Shown here: in pieces, positions 22,961 to 34,590 of the stretch
How positions within the stretch are numbered: the stretch's first letter is position 1
Layout: each line of letters opens with the position of its first letter
From: Fragum whitleyi
Taxonomy: Eukaryota > Mollusca > Bivalvia > Cardiida > Cardiidae
DNA: 64,000 nt
Assembly (NCBI GenBank): GCA_948146395.1
Contig: OX411548.1
Span: forward strand, 59,105,020 to 59,169,019
Reading direction: 5' to 3'
Made by a program: the position numbers and the translations under genes
Notes under the pieces: generated by a model
The model's input: the letters and a program-made list of their open reading frames with translations, nothing else
Database searches by the model: none
Told to the model about the DNA's origin: nothing

Positions 22961-25745
22961 GCTAAGACGTTACGCAAGATACTGTTGGTTTAAACATATT
23001 TTATTGATGAAAAAGTGTATACAGAATGTCATAATACAGAATAATAATTCAATTGGATTAGAACGAAAGCATAGCTTATTGAGCTCTTTTCCAGTGGGAT
23101 TTCAAAGGGTCAGATGACATATTATTCAGATAAATACTTAAGGAATAATTATCATCACTAAATGGTTTTAAGTTTTCAAGTGATAAGCTACCAAAGCACC
23201 GTAGCAACATCTCATACACTCAATATGAGATGAAATTACTATGCTTTGGCAACAGCATCCGTAATCAAAGATGAATAATAAATTTACGGAAAAAAATAAT
23301 AAATTTAGAATGTATAGAGAATTTAGGATTCAAGCATGTTCATAGTGGTAAATGGGCAAAATAAATGTTGAAGTAGAACGCTTCTTATATTTGATTTAGG
23401 AACAACATGAGATGATGAAATATTTAATACAACGTTAGATATTAAATCTGCCACTCAATTTTATAAATACGTGAACTTCTGAAAAGATCTTCTTATTATT
23501 ATCTAAAGTTAGTCTGTCATCTCCACCTAACAATACGTTTAGACTGACCGGGGTGAATTTTGAAACGTTATTGAATAATCTTAAGCGAATATCTCTATAA
23601 TATCTACAATCAAAGAAAAAGTGGTAACTAGATTCAATGTTTCCACACTTGCAAAGTGGTGAGGGTATTATATTTTTAAAGAAAAGATGCTGATTAAGTA
23701 GACTACATTTATTACGAATCCTTGTATGAATTATCTGAACTTTTCTGTCTCCAAAAAAAGAACAAACTATTCTGCTTTGGTTTGTCATTATCAATATAAG
23801 TCTTAAAGGCCCGTAATGTGCTTGTATTCCTTACTTCTAATGGCAGTACGTTCCAATCGTCAATCGCTTTTGGTAAAAATGATTTTTTATAAAGATTAGT
23901 TCGGCAATTGATATTTTGTAAATTATCTGAATTTCGGAGGTTGTAATTTGAGTTATCACTTACGGAAGGCGGTATTAAAGAAGATAAATAGTGAGGAGTC
24001 AGCCCATGAAACATTTTAAAAAATAATGTAATTCTATGTTTGTATCTGCGTTGACCAAGAGTTTCCCATCCGGATCTAAAAGGAGATCATTTAAAGAGAC
24101 AAGTTTGGTGCACCCAGTTACAATTCGAGCTGCCTCGTTTTGAATTTTATCAAGTTGTTCTACTAAGTGAAGGGGAATACTATCCCATACAACATCGGCA
24201 TATTCAAGTATAGGTCTTTTAAAAGTGAAATATATTAATTGCAACGAATTTCTATCTAACATGAACTTAAGTTTTTTCATTACATGGATCTTTTTCCATG
24301 CTTTGCTCGTAACCTGTTCTATGTGACTATCCCATGTTCCGTTCGATGAAATATATACATTTAAATGTTTGTGACTCTCGACCTCAGGAATATCTGTATT
24401 TAGCATTAGAAGACTTGGATGTTTCCTTTTATGCATTTTTCTTGTAATAGTAAGCGATTCGGATTTCGACGGATTGAACCTCACTAACCGTGTATCAGCC
24501 CACTTGGTAATTTTGTCAATATCTCTTTGTAAAACTTCCCCAGCTTCAGTTGGATTGTCGACAATAATTGAAAGGCAAGTATCATCGGCAAATAAGTTTA
24601 TACCAGATTCGATATTTTGAACGATGTCATTGATATATACAAGGAACAACAACGGACCCAAAATAGATCCTTGGGGAACACCTGCACATACATATTCTGG
24701 GTCAGAAGTTGTTCCAGCTAATAAAACACATTGTCTTCTATCAGATAAATAGTTTGAAAACCAAGACAATAGTTGGCCATTTATGTTACAAATAGTTTTG
24801 ACGTCGGCGTAAATATAACGTTCCGTTTTTACTAAATTATCTTCACGCCAATTTGCAAGAGATATATTTCTTTTATTGAAACGCTGTTTCTCTTTGCCAA
24901 GATTCAAATACAAAAAGTTTGTAATTTTTTTATGACACAAATGGACACGGATTTCCGAAGATTTCGGCGCGGATCCAATGATATAATGCAGAGTATGATT
25001 ATTCGGTGTGATTTTGAAATACCAATTCAAAGTAAAGATATGCGGGCGATATCAAATATTTCTAACGGTTCAAAATAAGATTTTGATTTACTAGTAATAT
25101 GTATTATCAGCTTATTGACTAGATCTTATTATTTAGATCGAGGCCTTTCAATTAAGATTTAAAAGATGATTCCGAAGAAATCGCGTTTATCTGAAACAAT
25201 CGATCTTACCACCGAATAAATCTTACTTTGAATAGAAATTTGATATTTTAGTTAATTTTTATTAAGTTTGATGAAATGTTTTCTTTTAAGGATGTTCTCA
25301 AACATATCAGTTTATGACAGTATCATTTTTTTGTTCATTTTACTTTTGCTTTTACTTTATTTTCACGTTGGTTGAAGTTTGAACCTCCATCTTCTTTCCT
25401 ATACAACGCAACTTGGACCAATATAAGGTACATAGACACCAAAGAATGTAAAAGAAAACAAAAATCAAACGTTTGGACCTTAATTAATTCTTTCAAGATA
25501 GATTTTGTTAACTACCATGGAAATATGACGTCCTGACTCAATATGGTGCTCATGACGGTGATCAACTTCCAGAAGCATTTTCGATTGTAGGAAAGAAAGT
25601 AACAGGAAAAAAGGTAACGGAAGAAAAGTGACAGGTGTATATTTCATTTATTTCCGACGAAAGATAAGGATTTTATCAAAAAAACAAGCTAACAATGTCG
25701 ATTTTTTTTGTTAACTGTCACCAGTATCTTGCGTAACGTCTAAGC
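22961..25745. repeat. 24-bp inverted repeats bracketing the LINE remnant
   Basis: GCTAAGACGTTACGCAAGAT (plus four more bases) at 22961-22984 is matched at 23 of 24 positions by the reverse complement of 25722-25745. The pair encloses 2.7 kb containing the whole retrotransposon fragment. Confidence 0.85.
23435..24792 (-). pseudogene. Non-LTR retrotransposon reverse transcriptase, truncated and frameshifted
   Basis: The 3' part of a LINE ORF2, a protein that would reverse-transcribe its own mRNA at a nicked target. In order on the minus strand: fingers/palm text beginning INGQLLSWFSNYLSDRRQC, the GVPQGSILGPLLF motif, the catalytic FADDT, thumb text through DKIQNEAARIVTG (24792 to about 24010), then a frame change. 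A conserved tail follows, with LTPHYLSSLIPP, YNLRNS and KSFLPKAIDDWNVLP (about 24014-23712). After another frame change comes the C-terminal Cys/His domain HTRIRNKCS...CKCGNIESSYHFFFDC (23794-23435). N-terminal endonuclease and early RT motifs are missing. The order and tail fit jockey/CR1-type LINEs; the exact clade is uncertain. It is not functional. Confidence 0.92.
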
Positions 25746-25798
25746 GTTTGTGAGATAAAAAAATCGTCTATGGTGGACAAGGGGCGTCAATGTTTTCC

Positions 25799-26190
25799 GT
25801 TTTCGGGGACTACAGTTGACGTAAAGCTCGTGGCATTCAAAATTAACAGAATTCATAAAGTCACATTGATTCTACTTTTGATGACACGTTTTGTATTACA
25901 TATTTATATCACGGAAGGAAAAAAGTAGGAAATTTAAAAGTGTTAAGTTCGATAATGTCCCCTGACCCCACCCCCAAATTGAACTACACAATACTTTAAT
26001 AAATGTATGAAAATAAAAGATAATATTAATAAGTTGTTAGAAATAACAGCATATCAATATTATCTCTTACACTCATACATTTATTAAAATTCTTAATTAT
26101 AGAAAATTCACAGTTGAGCTCATAAAGCGTTTTGTAATCTCGGTCCCAGATTAGCACTCTCGGAAGTATATCAAATCCTTACATAAGGCC
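25799..26190 (+). repeat. Recent tandem duplication, segment B (copy 1)
   Basis: 392 bp recurring at 27560-27952 with one extra T at the junction and very few changes. It contains an AT-rich foldback at about 25996-26094 ('tttaataaatgtatga...tcatacatttattaaa'). Confidence 0.95.
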
Positions 26191-27559
26191 AATCGGAAGG
26201 CCGGATACAGGACATCCTGCCTTGACAATCGCGCCGCTTGACTTTGCCTAGAATCAAGATAATATGGTTTTAATATGACCTACGTCGCGGGAGTGAAATG
26301 ACCCCGTTGAATACTTTCTACATCATATTGCATTGGTAAAATTACAGTTGTGGAATAACTATGCAAATGAGCTAAGAAAGAATACCAACGTTATATTTTC
26401 ATTTTCGAAAATGACGTTAAATACGCATTTGTTGACGTCATATCGCGTACGGCGTTATATGTTTTGTGGAATAACTCGAATCAATAAATTTCTGGAATTT
26501 CCCCGGTTTATTGCAAAACGCAAATTGCAAAACGAGCCTCCTAAAACAGATAAAAACGCGGCGAACACTCTATTCAACAATGGCAAAAGTCTGGACGAAC
26601 GACGTTTAAGTTTATAATATCAGCAATGTTCATGAATAAGACACCAAGCGGATGAAAGGAGCTTCACCAGCCGACCTAACAATGTATTCATATTCAAACT
26701 GTTTTGGGGGTTTTGCAGTGAATAATGAATATAACTTTACTAACCGTGAATGAAAAAGCGTATTGCATCCCGGAAAATATATTGGAACAAAACAGCTTCA
26801 ATTTAATTCTTACTTTAAGTTACCGTTTAGTATTGATAAGATTTGTTTAGCTTGAGTTATTCCTTTTTTTCAATTTAAAGAAAATTCAAATTCAACTATA
26901 TTTCAGATTTACAAGACAGTGAACAAACTTTTCTCTTTGGATTCCTATTCGTGTAAAGTACAAGTGATTCTAAATATATCTGTGATCCCACAGCTACATA
27001 GATCCCTAGCACTTGACAGATTCTCGGAAAATCTAATAGAACAATTTATCATCGGATTAACAGGTTACGCCCGATTACTCTTTTCTAATGAGAAGGTGTA
27101 ATAAGTGGAGCGAACATAATAGTGAAAACGATAACTCACGGCACATCCGATGAATACTTCGAAGCTTATACTTAATATATATTGCCACTTAACACTCTCC
27201 TGTTTTACAAAATTTTGACCTGTCCAAATTTAATTTTGCAGACGAAAATTTAATGTGCATTTAATTTGAAAAATAACCATTCATTAGGGTAGAAAATAGT
27301 GTGGAAAAAGAAGAAGCAATTTCTTCTTTTTTCACAATGTTTTCTCAATCATAAAACCACAGGCACGTAAAAAGCAGGGATTAAAATGAATTTTAACAGC
27401 ACGTTTTTTAATCAACCAATTTCTTGTTTACGACACATTGCTATTGCACATAAAGCTTTAATAAACACCTTGAACTAACATCAGCCTGCGCAGCCGTGTA
27501 GACTGATCCTAACATTTAGTGCCTACTTTCTACCTGATTATTGTGTAAAAACTCAGGTC
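26191..27559 (+). repeat. Recent tandem duplication, segment A' (copy 2)
   Basis: Second copy of 20865-22233. It begins directly after 'cttacataaggcc' at the end of B, which defines the tandem junction, and runs without interruption into B'. Confidence 0.95.
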
Positions 27560-27952
27560 GTTTTTCGGGGACTACAGTTGACGTAAAGCTCGTGGCATTC
27601 AAAATTAACAGAATTCATAAAGTCACATTGATTCTACTTTTGATGACACGTTTTGTTTTACATATTTATATCACGGAAGGAAAAAAGTAGGAAATTTAAA
27701 AGTGTTAAGTTCGATAATGTCCCCTGACCCCACCCCCAAATTGAACTACACAATACTTTAATAAATGTATGAAAATAAAAGATAATATTAATAAGTTGTT
27801 AGAAATAACAGCATATCAATATTATCTCTTACACTCATACATTTATTAAAATTCTTAATTATAGAAAATTCACAGTTGAGCTCATAAAGCGTTTTGTAAT
27901 CTCGGTCCCAGATTAGCACTCTCGGAAGTATATCAAATCCTTACATAAGGCC
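27560..27952 (+). repeat. Recent tandem duplication, segment B' (copy 2)
   Basis: Second copy of 25799-26190. Its joining to A' shows what the A/B junction looks like without segment X. Confidence 0.95.
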
Positions 27953-27992
27953 AATCGGAAGGCCGGATACAGGACATCCTGCCTTGACAATC
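27953..27992 (+). repeat. 40-bp stub of a third A copy
   Basis: Starts with the first 40 bp of A (aatcggaaggccggatacag...), then breaks at 'gacaatc' and returns to 'cttacataaggccaa', the words that end B. It marks the right breakpoint of the tandem array. Confidence 0.9.
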
Positions 27993-28002
27993 CTTACATA
28001 AG

Positions 28003-28191
28003 GCCAATTTATTTCTGACCCCGGGCGGGTATTGTTGCCCGCTTTATCAGAGTATCTCTCAGACGGCGGGCTACCAGCTCTAGACTGGTCCAACTATCGA
28101 CTATTAGAATAGCCTAGAATAGGCTATTCTGAAAGTTGAAAGTAGGACCAGTCTACAACCGGGTAGGATTCGGGTCAGAAATAAGTTAGCC
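28003..28191. repeat. Foldback element with TTATTTCTGACCC ends
   Basis: 'ggccaatttatttctgaccc' at the left is mirrored by 'gggtcagaaataagttagcc' at the right. The inner pair 'gactggtcc' / 'ggaccagtc' and a central 'gaatagcctagaataggctattc' hairpin continue the palindrome. Confidence 0.8.
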
Positions 28192-28520
28192 CATAGAAAA
28201 TATCGGGTTACCATACATTTGAATTGAAATAGTCAAACTACATAATTTACTCTATTAATAGACTACTCTAGTTGAATTCTTAAACATCGTAACTACAGTT
28301 GGAACAAAACTGCAGTAAGGAGGATAAAGAATAGATAGCTGTGAAATGTCTTCTCAGAACTAGATATAGATATAATGTTGAACGTCTAGAATTATTTCCC
28401 CAAGTTACCCTGTAAACGAGATTTTATTTCACAAAACAAGAACCCACACCTGCGTCTCTTTGTCGTTTTCATATTTAACGCTTTTCATGCATTTCAGGGT
28501 TTTATTGATATTATGCAGTT

Positions 28521-29213
28521 ATTATTCTGCGTTATTATTCAACTGACTTAGCCGTGGCGTTATATGTCGAGTTTACTTTTCAAAATCGTAGGTTCTTTCA
28601 AGAGTTAGTCCTAATTTATATTTAACGTGTGCAAATAACTGTACCCTAAAACCTAAAAATGATCTACGTGCTCTGAGATTCATCGTTTGGTTACCAAAGC
28701 CTCGTAACTTCACCCGAAGTTATGAGGGTTTGTTAACCAACCTACGATTTAAGGTCTCGATTTGTTTACGTCGACCATAGGTAGAAGTAAGTTATTGTAA
28801 ATAAAAGCTGATTTATTATTCATGATTAATGCCCTGGCAGGGTGGAGCCTAAGTAACGGGTCGTTGCACGCAAGGATAAGGGAAATCAGCTTTTATCTAA
28901 AATAACCTACTGCTAAAGAGAGACGACATAGATAACTCGAGACCTTAAATCGTAGATGGGTTACCAAATCCTCGTAACTTCAGCTTAATCAAGCTTAAGT
29001 TACGAGGCCTTGGTAACCTAACGATGAAATGTGTTCACTCTCTCAAAGCATGTGAATCCTTTAGGTTTTAGGATATACATGTAGTTATTTGCACGCGTTA
29101 ACGATGATTACCGACTAAAATTAGAAAGAATCAAAACTATTGAAAAGTAAACTCGCCAAATTACGTCGCGGTTAAGCCCTGCCCTGCCAGTTCATTAATT
29201 ACGCAGAATACCT
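28521..29213. mobile_element. 690-bp foldback element
   Basis: Arms of about 290-330 bp (28521-28810, 28880-29213) pair with scattered mismatches. Paired blocks include 'attctgcg' / 'cgcagaat', 'gtttacttttca' / 'tgaaaagtaaac', 'ttaggttttag' type ends, 'ggttaccaaagcctcgtaactt' / 'aagttacgaggccttggtaacc' and 'cgatttaaggtctcga' / 'tcgagaccttaaatcg'. The loop is 'atgccctggcagggtggagcc'. A right-half copy lies at 32655-33050. No ORF. Confidence 0.85.
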
Positions 29214-29371
29214 TAACCATAAGTGCAATCCCGTTACTTTGGCTCCGCCCTGCCAGGGCAATAATTATGGACTATGACACCGTGCAATTTTGTACCGACT
29301 CCGAGGTAAATCATTCTAAAACACTCTCTCAGTGCTCCATTCAGAATATCTGAAAATGCTCATTCTAATCC

Positions 29372-30718
29372 AAACAAGGGCTGTCGGAGGACAGCGAAGC
29401 TCGACTATTCCTTGTGCTGGATAGTAACAGCAAATCAATATCGACATTGGAAATTCAATAAAATAAAAGTCAAGAGAAAATAATCTTTGTCTAGAGGCTG
29501 ATATTATGGTCACAGAAGCATGTGCAGAGTTTCAAAGCAATAGCTTTAGTAGGAACAGATATACAACTAACATAAAACAGTTGCACATAAAAACATAACC
29601 AAGATTTTTAAGGCCGAAAAGGGTTAAAATTCCACTAAATTAAATATCAGAGTAATGAATCTTTTTCTGTGGGCTAATATTATGGTCAAAGAAGCATGTG
29701 TAAAGTTTCCAAGCAACAGCTGTAGTAGAAATAGAGATGTTACTGAAATACATCATTTGCACGTAAAAACTTGACCAAGAATTTCTAAGTCCATAAAGGG
29801 TTATAAATCCACTAAATGCTATACCAGAGAATTGAATCTTTATTAAGAGGCTGTTGTTATGATCATTGAAGCATGTGCAAAGTTTGAAAGCAATAGCTTT
29901 AATAGAATTAGAGATATAACTGATGTACAACACTTGCACGTAAAAACAACCAAGAATTTCTGAGTCTGAAAAAGGTTAAGATTCCACTAAATTCAATATC
30001 AGAGTAATAAATCTTTGTCAAGAGGCTGATATCATGGTAACAGAAGCATGTGTAGAGTTTCCAAGCAAAAGCCTATGTAGAAATAGAGCTATAACTGATG
30101 TACAACATTTGCACGTAAAAACTTAACCAAATTTTCTAAGTCCGAAAAGGGTTAAAATTCCACTTAATTCAAAATCAGAGTATTGAATCTTTGTCTAGAA
30201 GCTGATATTATGGTCACAGAAGCATGTGCAAAGTTTCAAAGCAATAGCTTTAGTAGAAATAGAGGTTTTACAGAAATACCACATTTGCACGTAAAAACTT
30301 AACCAAGATTTTCTAAGTCTGAAAAGGGTTAAAATTCCATTAAATTAAATATCAGAGTAATGAATCTTTGTCAAGAGGCTGATATTATGGTCACAGAAGC
30401 ATGGGTAAAGTTGCAAAGAAATTGCTTTTATAGAAACAGAAATATTACAGATAAACAACATTTGCAAGTAAAACCTTAACCAAGATTTCTAATTTGAAAA
30501 GGGTTAAAATTCCACTAAATTCAATATCAGAGTAATGAATTTTTGTCTAGATGCTGATATTATGGTCACAGAAGCATGTGCAAAGTTTCAAAGCAATAGC
30601 TTTAATAGAAACAGAGATTTAAACACTTGCACGTAAAAACGTAACCAACGAATGACGCCGACGCCCGGGTGACTTGAATACCCCCCCCCCCTATATTCTT
30701 CGAATAGTCGAGCTAAAA
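29372..30718 (+). mobile_element. Helentron-like element, seven ~170-bp monomers
   Basis: Lead ACAAGGG, hairpin CTGTCGGAGGACAG, then AGCTCGACTATTC (29398-29410). About seven monomers of roughly 170 bp follow, with 'gaggctgatattatggtcacagaagcatgtg.aaagttt.aaagcaatagcttt' and 'ttgcacgtaaaaac.taaccaaga'. The end has a 'gaatgacgccgacgcccgg' stretch, a 12-base C run and GAATAGTCGAGCT (30702-30714) followed by AAAAA. The two 13-bp repeats are perfect inverses. No ORF of interest. Confidence 0.85.
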
Positions 30719-30869
30719 ATCACCTCCTTCATCCAAGTCCTTCCAATCATTTCAGGTAGGCCCTAATTTTTAGCTAACATGGATTTTTAAAGGCCCCATT
30801 TTGTCCTTGATAGACGCATTAATATATTGGTACAATAGTAATTACATGTATGTACCTTGTAATTTTTCA

Positions 30870-31310
30870 GTACGTTGCCGGAAATATAGTTAACAGCCTG
30901 AAATGTAACCGCGATTTTTTACAACGTACTTTACCCTACAAAACCGTGGACAGAACCATTATACGTACTGCAACAGTAGTGAAGCACTAGTTCAACCTTG
31001 GTGAACCGAATAGAGATCCGATTTACGGATGAGGAGGGATGAACTTCCGTGAGAGTTCGGTCAAGTTAGGAACAAAATTACGTTCTAAATCGGGGGTAGA
31101 CTTTTGATCATTTTTTTGAATAGTTAAGACGCTACGGTCAAACTCACGAGTTCGAATTACGCTTTTCATCGCACGTTAGCACGACTTATCTCGACTAACT
31201 GCGCAGTATACGCTCAACTACGTAAATGTTACGACTTACTACGTTTAAACACAACTACGACCACTTACCTAAATTAAAAAACGTAAATGTGTGACCAAGG
31301 CTTTAGAGGG
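30870..31310 (+). repeat. Left arm of a 6.8-kb inverted-repeat structure
   Basis: Reverse-complement match to 37690-37380 and then 35818-35640. Shared words: 'gttaac...ctgaaatgt.accgcgatttttacaacgt', 'aaccgtggaca', 'gatttacggat.agcaggga', 'gtagacttttga', 'tcaaactcacgagttcgaa.tacg', 'gcgcagtatacgctca.cta.gtaaa', 'ttacg.cttactacgtt'. Identity is moderate, so the arms are old. Confidence 0.75.
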
Positions 31311-31389
31311 ATCAACCATATTCATAAGAACTATCACAGAATATTCTTAAGACTGACATTTCGCCTTCGGATCGTTGTCGTACAGAACA

Positions 31390-31470
31390 TATCGATGGCT
31401 CAGCGCGAAACAGTTGTAACTGCCTTTATGTTAATAGGAGATACAACTGTTTCGCGCTGAGTCATCGATA
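31390..31470. repeat. Hairpin with ~31-bp arms
   Basis: 'tatcgatggctcagcgcgaa' plus 'acagttgta' is mirrored by 'tacaactgtttcgcgctgag' plus 'tcatcgata'. The left arm alone recurs at 56886-56921. Confidence 0.9.
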
Positions 31471-31852
31471 TAATATATGCTGAGTTTTCATCCTCCAGAC
31501 AGTATTCATACTTCACGCAAGACTGGAGACTTTTTCTTTCCGAAATATCGGGCGACCTGATATACACTGTATCTGTTTGTCTTTAAAACCTCAATTAGTC
31601 TGAAGGCCATCAATTAAAGATCAATTGTGATTTACCGGGAAACCCAGAAATCAATGATCAACAAATGAAATCATGCAATCGTATTAGATGTGGACCATTG
31701 GCATGGAGAATTTATTTGTGGTGTTTATGTGAATTTATTGTGAATTTATGGTGTGTTTTATTAATCACAAAATGTGGCTTTGACTTATTGAAAAGTATAA
31801 ATACTAATAAAAAAAAACTATCAAAAGTCATAGCCTGCCCTGCCTTCAAGAT

Positions 31853-32319
31853 GACAAGAGGAAGGTTGGTCCTGAATCGCTCACCTGAAAAAATAGCTCT
31901 ATAACCTAGATCTGTCTAAGTAACCCCAGTAAAAGAGAGTTTTACAAATCCAAGATTTCTAATCTTGTCCTAATCCTTCTCCCCTGGCACTCTGCCCCTG
32001 GTGGCCCAACAATCATGATTTGAGATATTTTTTATAAAGGTTTATGAGCTGATTATCCATGCCCAATTTAAAGGATTTAGGGCGTTTGTTTCAGATTAAG
32101 AAGAATTAAAAAAAAATCTTGAAAAAAATACGTTTGCTGCCATGGCAACCAGAGTTTTCAATCGATTTTAATTCTTTTAGCTTTTTCGGAAGAGGATCAC
32201 ATAAGGAATATTCCTGTTAAATTTTGAATCGCCCTAAATTTAGGAGGTGCCTTTTGAAAAATGTTGAAGGACGCCGGACGGAGGATAATCACAAAAGCTT
32301 CGTGCTCAGGCGAGCTAAA
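31853..32319 (+). mobile_element. Helentron-like element (GCTCACCTGAGC family), copy 1
   Basis: ACAAGAG lead, eroded hairpin GGAAGGTTGGTCC, then TCGCTCACCTGA. The body has 'ccatggcaaccagagtttt' and 'aggaata.tcctg.taaatttt'. It ends 'gacgccggacggaggat...gtgCTCAGGCGAGCTAAA'. Only one clear monomer remains. Confidence 0.75.
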
Positions 32320-32654
32320 CACGTTTACAACACTTGTAAGCAATTTATCACCTCGCTTAATCTTTTTTTATGAAAACGGATCAACAAAGAGTCGCCAGAT
32401 TAATTATTCTGTTTTATTATGTTTGAAACTTCTCGGTTTAACATTTTTTTCTTGGAGTAGGAAGGCGAAGGTTCAAATACCGGTAGAAGTTGAGTGGCTT
32501 GGTTAGAATTAGTGAATTTTTCATATTGGCCATTCTAACTGATGCAATTCCTATCTTCCCGTTGGGTCGACCGTTTTGAAAACTGTGTCGAAGTAATTTG
32601 GAACTATTACACACAGAATATATATAACGAGATAGGTTTCAAGTATAACCCATG

Positions 32655-33050
32655 GTTTTTGCCCTGGTGCCCTGGCAGGACGGAACCTATTTAACGGGGC
32701 CTTGCACCTAAGGCTTATGTAAATCTGCCTTATCTATAATTACTCAGTTTTATAGATAGTCGACATACATACCTTGAGAACTTAAATCGAAGGTTGGTAG
32801 CCAAAACCTCATAACTTCAGATTGTCCAAGATGAAGCTACGGGGGTTTGGTAACCCAACGTTGAAATGTGTTCACTTTCTCTAAGCACGTAAATCCTTTT
32901 AGGTTTAGGATACAGGTACTTGCACGCGTCAACGGTAATTTCAAAAAAAAAAAAACTTTTAAATGAACCCAAAATATTCAAAATTTAACTCGTCAAATAC
33001 CGTCACGGCTAAGCCACGCCCTACCAGTTAAATTATAACGCAGAATACTT
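32655..33050 (+). repeat. Half copy of the 690-bp foldback element
   Basis: Collinear with 28837-29213: 'tgccctggcagg.cgga.cct', 'cttgcac..aagg', 'aacttaaatcg.agg..gg', 'ggtaacc.aacg.tgaaatgtgttcact', 'cacgcgt.aacg', 'cgcagaatac'. Only the right arm is present. Confidence 0.8.
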
Positions 33051-33088
33051 CAAAACTCCCACATGAACCATGCTTTACTTTACTGAGC

Positions 33089-33899
33089 TCAAAAAGTTTA
33101 GGAATTCATTTTCGGCCATCGTAAATTCAAATCATATTTAGATATCTTTTTTTTTTTTTTTTTCAAATAGTGCAATCATCTGCCCACCCATTGGCCTGTG
33201 ACAGTTTTGCAAAATAAGGCTATCAAGGGCAAATATAAGCGAACAGAAGGTCATTTTAAAAATTAACGCCACCAGGGTAGTCTGTTTCATCGTTTGCTAT
33301 CAATGTGACGATTTACTTTACAACAAAATACTAATTTAATCTGGATTTTTCTGTCTATAATTTTTTAGTTCATTACTTTTACAAAGTCGATATCAAAAAA
33401 CTGAATTCAAACGCCGAGATAGAGCCAAATGTCCCTTTGATGTCAGATGTACGCCAACATACGGGTGATTAACATATAATCTCACAGGGCATCTACCGTA
33501 GAAAAACAAGAGTTGATTATCTATCCTCTCATTTTTGGTCCACTTACGACATCTCTTACATAGGATATCATAATATCTTTCTATCTCTTGTGTATAACAT
33601 TCAAATGGGCCCATTTCACCCATTTGCGTAATTGCAAACCATCGTGTTTTTGCCGGTTTTCACCAATCGGGTTAAGCCTTAATGCAGACAAATGACTTAC
33701 GTCGAATTTCAATGAACAGGAATCTTAATGCACGTGTTGCACATCATTTCATTTCTACAAACATGGCGGCTACACGAATGAAAAAACTGCACAAACTTGT
33801 TGCCTAAAGCAAACTCCGTGGATCGACACGAGTAAGATAGGTGGAAAAATGGTTCAAATGGCCCTTCTTACATTCCAAACAAATTCCTAAACTTTTTGT
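33089..33899. mobile_element. 811-bp segment with perfect 17-bp terminal inverted repeats
   Basis: CAAAAAGTTTAGGAATT (33090-33106) is exactly mirrored by AATTCCTAAACTTTTTG (33882-33898). The interior differs from neighbouring repeats. It holds a 76-codon minus frame, a CCAAT word (33661-33668), a CACGTG at 33732-33737 and AACATGGCGGCTAC near 33761. It may be a non-autonomous DNA element, or two independent short words; no second copy is seen. Confidence 0.45.
33548..33623 (-). CDS. Possible first coding exon, unrecognised
   Basis: Starts MGEMGPFECYTQ and runs 25 codons plus one base to a GTAAGTGG donor-like site (GT at 33547). The frame stays open for another 51 codons into the presumed intron. 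Upstream on the minus strand are an inverted CCAAT box and, about 140 bp away, an AACATGGCGGC word that resembles a YY1 start-site element. No domain is recognised. It could be chance open frame inside the 17-bp-TIR segment. Confidence 0.2.
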
Positions 33900-34352
33900 G
33901 TACTTTGAATCGTTAACATTTATTGATTTTTTAGACTGAAAGTTAAATCCTATTCCCAGTATATATCCGGGGGTAATTTTTTAAGTGACGCGGTTTAGAT
34001 CCAAGTTGCCCGGTTTCTATTCGAACGACCTCGGTTTCGACACCAGAGCCGTCAATTTAACCTTTCGATCTATATGCTTCTGGTACCGGGTCAGGCCGGT
34101 GTTACTTGGATTCCAAATGACGTAAAAAATTAATGCTGTTTCGATTAAATAAAATGGTCTTTCTTAAGATTAAATAGAAATTGCTTCTGTTCTCTGTTTA
34201 CAATGTCTTTTGCATTGATTTATCAATATTTTATCGAATAAAGGCATTCTATTTTACAAATTGATTATTGTAGTGGTATTTTTGAATCACGTTTACTCCC
34301 ATCAGTAGATAACTCCGCGGATGTCCTCTTTGCGCATGCATATTACTTATAC
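33900..34352. other. No recognisable gene
   Basis: AT-rich spacer. Nothing nameable on either strand. Confidence 0.4.
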
Positions 34353-34590
34353 GATCCTGTGCGTGAGATTTCCAACAATTTCAAATATGTGCAAAGCAAA
34401 GACCCTGAGCAGCCTGTGCATCCGCATAGACTGACCAGAGCCTTTGCTATGCTTTTAGTAGATAGTATAAGGTCTCAAAGTATCTGTAGACAATTAGTTA
34501 ACTTTATATTAACAGTATGTGGCTGTCTATGCTGCTCAATGTTTGCACCTCATCAACATTTAAAATTGTTGAAATGTCGCACACTGGCTC
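34353..34590. mobile_element. 238-bp MITE, copy 1 (GAGCCTGTGCGTGA ends)
   Basis: Ends 'gatcctgtgcgtgagatttcc' and 'gaaatgtcgcacactggctc' pair with a few mismatches over about 28 bp. The interior has 'gcagcctgtgcatccgcatagactgaccagagcctttgc' and 'gtctcaaagtatctgta'. Same length and ends as 39873-40110; the two share the middle in inverted order. No ORF. Confidence 0.85.

Larger units (their letters stand above)
22234..25798. repeat. Segment X: 3.57 kb present in one duplicate only
   Basis: Lies between A and B in the first unit; in the second unit A' joins B' directly at 27559/27560. X contains the LINE remnant and a 24-bp inverted repeat pair (22961-22984, 25722-25745). No obvious target-site duplication at the X ends ('aggtc|attcttatt' and 'tgttttcc|gttttcgg'). 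Confidence 0.85.

Noticed and set aside
29372..30718. CRISPR-like array (regular repeats)
   Set aside because: Units are about 170 bp, diverged throughout with no unique spacers, and the context is eukaryotic.
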